This document shows positions 4,408-6,027 of a stretch of DNA of 6,027 nt, piece after piece; position 1 is the stretch's first letter, and each line of letters starts with the position of its first letter. The translations under genes and the position numbers were made by a program. The notes under the pieces are model-generated. The model was given only the letters and a program-made list of their open reading frames with translations, was not told the DNA's origin and ran no database searches. The stretch spans positions 1 to 6,027 of the forward strand of contig CAIZHL010000528.1 of the NCBI GenBank assembly GCA_903932755.1, read 5' to 3'. The stretch comes from an uncultured beta proteobacterium. Its GTDB lineage: Bacteria; Pseudomonadota; Gammaproteobacteria; Burkholderiales; Rhodocyclaceae.

Positions 4408-6027
4408 ATGTCGTTACGCAAACTCTCCGTCCTTGCCGCCGTTGTCGCGCTCGTCGTGCTGTACTTTGCGCTCGACCTCGGCCGCTTTTTCAGCCTCGAT
4501 GCGCTGAAAGCGCAGCAGGCGGCGCTCGACGCCTATCGCCAGTCCCATCCCTGGCTGACCGCCGGCATCTACTTCGTCATCTACGTCGCGGTGACGGCGC
4601 TGTCCCTGCCCGGCGCGGCGATCATGACGCTCGCCGGCGGCGCGGTGTTCGGCCTGCTGTGGGGCACGGTGATCGTGTCCTTCGCCTCCAGCCTCGGCGC
4701 CACGCTGGCCTTCCTCGCTTCGCGCTTCCTGCTGCGCGACTGGGTGCAGGCGCGCTTCGGCGACCGCCTGCGGGCGATCAACGCGGGAGTGGAGAAGGAG
4801 GGGGGCTTCTACTTGTTCACGCTGCGCCTGGTGCCGGTGTTCCCCTTCTTCCTGATCAACCTGCTGATGGGCCTGACCTCCATGCGTGCGGCGACCTTCT
4901 ACTGGGTCAGCCAGCTCGGCATGCTGGCCGGCACGCTGGTGTACGTGAATGCGGGCACCCAGCTGGCCGGCATTTCCAGCCTGCGCGGCATCCTTTCGCC
5001 GGGCCTGATCGCCTCGTTTGCCCTGCTCGGCATCTTTCCGCTGATCGCCAAGAAGATCGTCGACGCGATCAAGGCGCGCAAGGTCTATGCGCGCTGGACC
5101 CGGCCGGCAAAGTTCGACCGCAACATCATCGTCATCGGCGGCGGCAGCGCGGGCCTGGTCACGGCCTACATCGCGGCGGCGGTGAAGGCGAAGGTGACGC
5201 TGATCGAGAAGCACAAGCTCGGCGGCGATTGCCTCAACACCGGTTGCGTGCCGTCGAAGGCGCTGATCCGTTCGGCGAAGTTTTTGTCGCACACGCGGCG
5301 CGCGGCGGAGTTCGGTTGCCGTAGCGCCAGCGCCGACTTTTCATTTGCCGAGGTCATGGAGCGCGTGCAGCGAGTGGTGCGCGAGATCGAACCGCACGAT
5401 TCCGTCGAACGCTACACCGGCCTCGGCGTCGAGGTGATCGAGGGCAGCGCGAAGATCGTCTCGCCCTGGGAAGTCGAGCTCACGCGCCACAACGGCGCCG
5501 TCGAGCGCATGAGCACGCGCAGCATCGTCATCGCCGCCGGCGCGCGGCCCTTCGTGCCGCCGATTCCCGGCATCGAGGAGGTCGGTTACCTGACTTCCGA
5601 CAATGTCTGGAACTTGCGCGAACTGCCCAGGCGCCTGGTGGTGCTGGGCGGCGGGCCGATCGGCTGCGAGCTGACGCAGGCCTTCGCCCGCTTTGGTTCG
5701 AAAGTGTCGCAAGTCGAAATGCTGCCGCGCCTGATGATCCGCGAAGACCCCGAGGTCTCGGACCTGGTCGCCGCGCGCTTTCGTCAGGAGGGCGTCGATG
5801 TGCTGGTCAACCACAAGGCCAAACAGTTCGTCATCGAGAACGGCGAGAAGATCCTGATCGCCGAACATGAGGAGCGCGAGGTGCGCATTCCCTTCGATGC
5901 CGTGCTGGTGGCGGTAGGCCGCGTCGCCAACCTCAAAGGCTACGGCCTGGAGGAGATCGGCGTTGCCACCACACGCACGGTGGACACCAACGAGTTCCTG
6001 CAGACCACCTATCCCAATATCTACGCC
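4408..6027 (+). CDS. TVP38/TMEM64-pyridine nucleotide-disulfide reductase fusion (mercuric reductase-like), partial
   Basis: The ATG at 4408 follows a weak GGGA ribosome site and opens 540 codons to the right edge; complete fusions of this kind are about 700-720 residues. Residues 1-225 are a VTT membrane domain: helix at 5-21, GIYFVIYVAVTALSLPGA (53-70), LAGGAVFGLLWG (75-86), TLRLVPVFPFFLINLLMG (138-155), and a final helix at about 198-215. Residues ~238 onward are a class I flavoprotein disulfide reductase: the FAD site IVIGGGSAG (241-249), the redox pair GGDCLNTGCVPSK (Cys275, Cys280), the second FAD motif IVIAAGARP (373-381), the NAD(P) site VVLGGGPIGCE (411-421) and VAVGR (501-505). The dimer domain is beyond the edge, so the C-terminal residues that separate MerA (Cys pair) from dihydrolipoamide dehydrogenase (His-Glu) cannot be seen. 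There is no N-terminal metal-binding domain of the NmerA type. Often annotated mercuric reductase, but the substrate is unproven. The soluble domain probably faces the cytoplasm. Confidence 0.92.
   Translation, partial: MSLRKLSVLAAVVALVVLYFALDLGRFFSLDALKAQQAALDAYRQSHPWLTAGIYFVIYVAVTALSLPGAAIMTLAGGAVFGLLWGTVIVSFASSLGATLAFLASRFLLRDWVQARFGDRLRAINAGVEKEGGFYLFTLRLVPVFPFFLINLLMGLTSMRAATFYWVSQLGMLAGTLVYVNAGTQLAGISSLRGILSPGLIASFALLGIFPLIAKKIVDAIKARKVYARWTRPAKFDRNIIVIGGGSAGLVTAYIAAAVKAKVTLIEKHKLGGDCLNTGCVPSKALIRSAKFLSHTRRAAEFGCRSASADFSFAEVMERVQRVVREIEPHDSVERYTGLGVEVIEGSAKIVSPWEVELTRHNGAVERMSTRSIVIAAGARPFVPPIPGIEEVGYLTSDNVWNLRELPRRLVVLGGGPIGCELTQAFARFGSKVSQVEMLPRLMIREDPEVSDLVAARFRQEGVDVLVNHKAKQFVIENGEKILIAEHEEREVRIPFDAVLVAVGRVANLKGYGLEEIGVATTRTVDTNEFLQTTYPNIYA

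Noticed and set aside
3435..4421. Long minus-strand open frame (328 codons) opposite the DoxX and VTT genes
   Set aside because: Its Gln/Arg/His-rich composition is the usual mirror of membrane-protein codons; it spans two real genes and their gap.

Overview
The window is GC-rich (clearly above 60% by eye), densely coded DNA, most likely from a betaproteobacterium; a Rhodocyclales or Nitrosomonadales-like host is my best guess. The guess rests on gene content (an enoyl-CoA hydratase/phosphate acetyltransferase fusion, a DUF2282/DUF692/DUF2063/DoxX cassette, a TVP38-disulfide reductase fusion) and codon use, not on a marker gene.

Layout. Positions 1-846 (minus strand) hold the first 282 codons of a fused MaoC-type (R)-specific enoyl-CoA hydratase/phosphate acetyltransferase; its 3' end lies outside the window. 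A divergent intergenic region (847-1235) carries a plausible sigma70-type promoter for that gene, overlapped by a TGC/GCA-rich inverted repeat resembling PhaR operators. For the rightward genes it carries an ECF-sigma-like promoter candidate and a strong ribosome binding site. On the plus strand from 1236 come six tightly packed genes: a bufferin-type precursor (DUF2282, bufA), its MNIO-family maturase (DUF692, bufB), the partner protein (DUF2063, bufC), a DoxX-family membrane protein, a small TVP38/TMEM64 (VTT) membrane protein, and a TVP38/TMEM64-pyridine nucleotide-disulfide reductase fusion that runs off the right edge. Gaps are 22, -4, -4, 43 and 13 bases, so one transcript is plausible.

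How the genes may work together. BufA is made with a Sec signal peptide and four cysteines. From what is known of bufferins, BufB with BufC converts cysteines to thiooxazole-type heterocycles in the cytoplasm, and the peptide is exported to the periplasm where it binds copper. DoxX is a regular companion of this cassette (gigD in the gigABCD nomenclature) with an unclear job. The two VTT proteins and the MerA/LPD-like reductase with an intact CxxxxC redox site would add a membrane-linked thiol/metal redox function; that link is inference from gene spacing. The most notable unexplained element is a nearly perfect 13-bp stem with a 4-nt loop just inside the start of bufB (1611-1640), well placed to separate expression of the peptide from that of its modifying enzymes.
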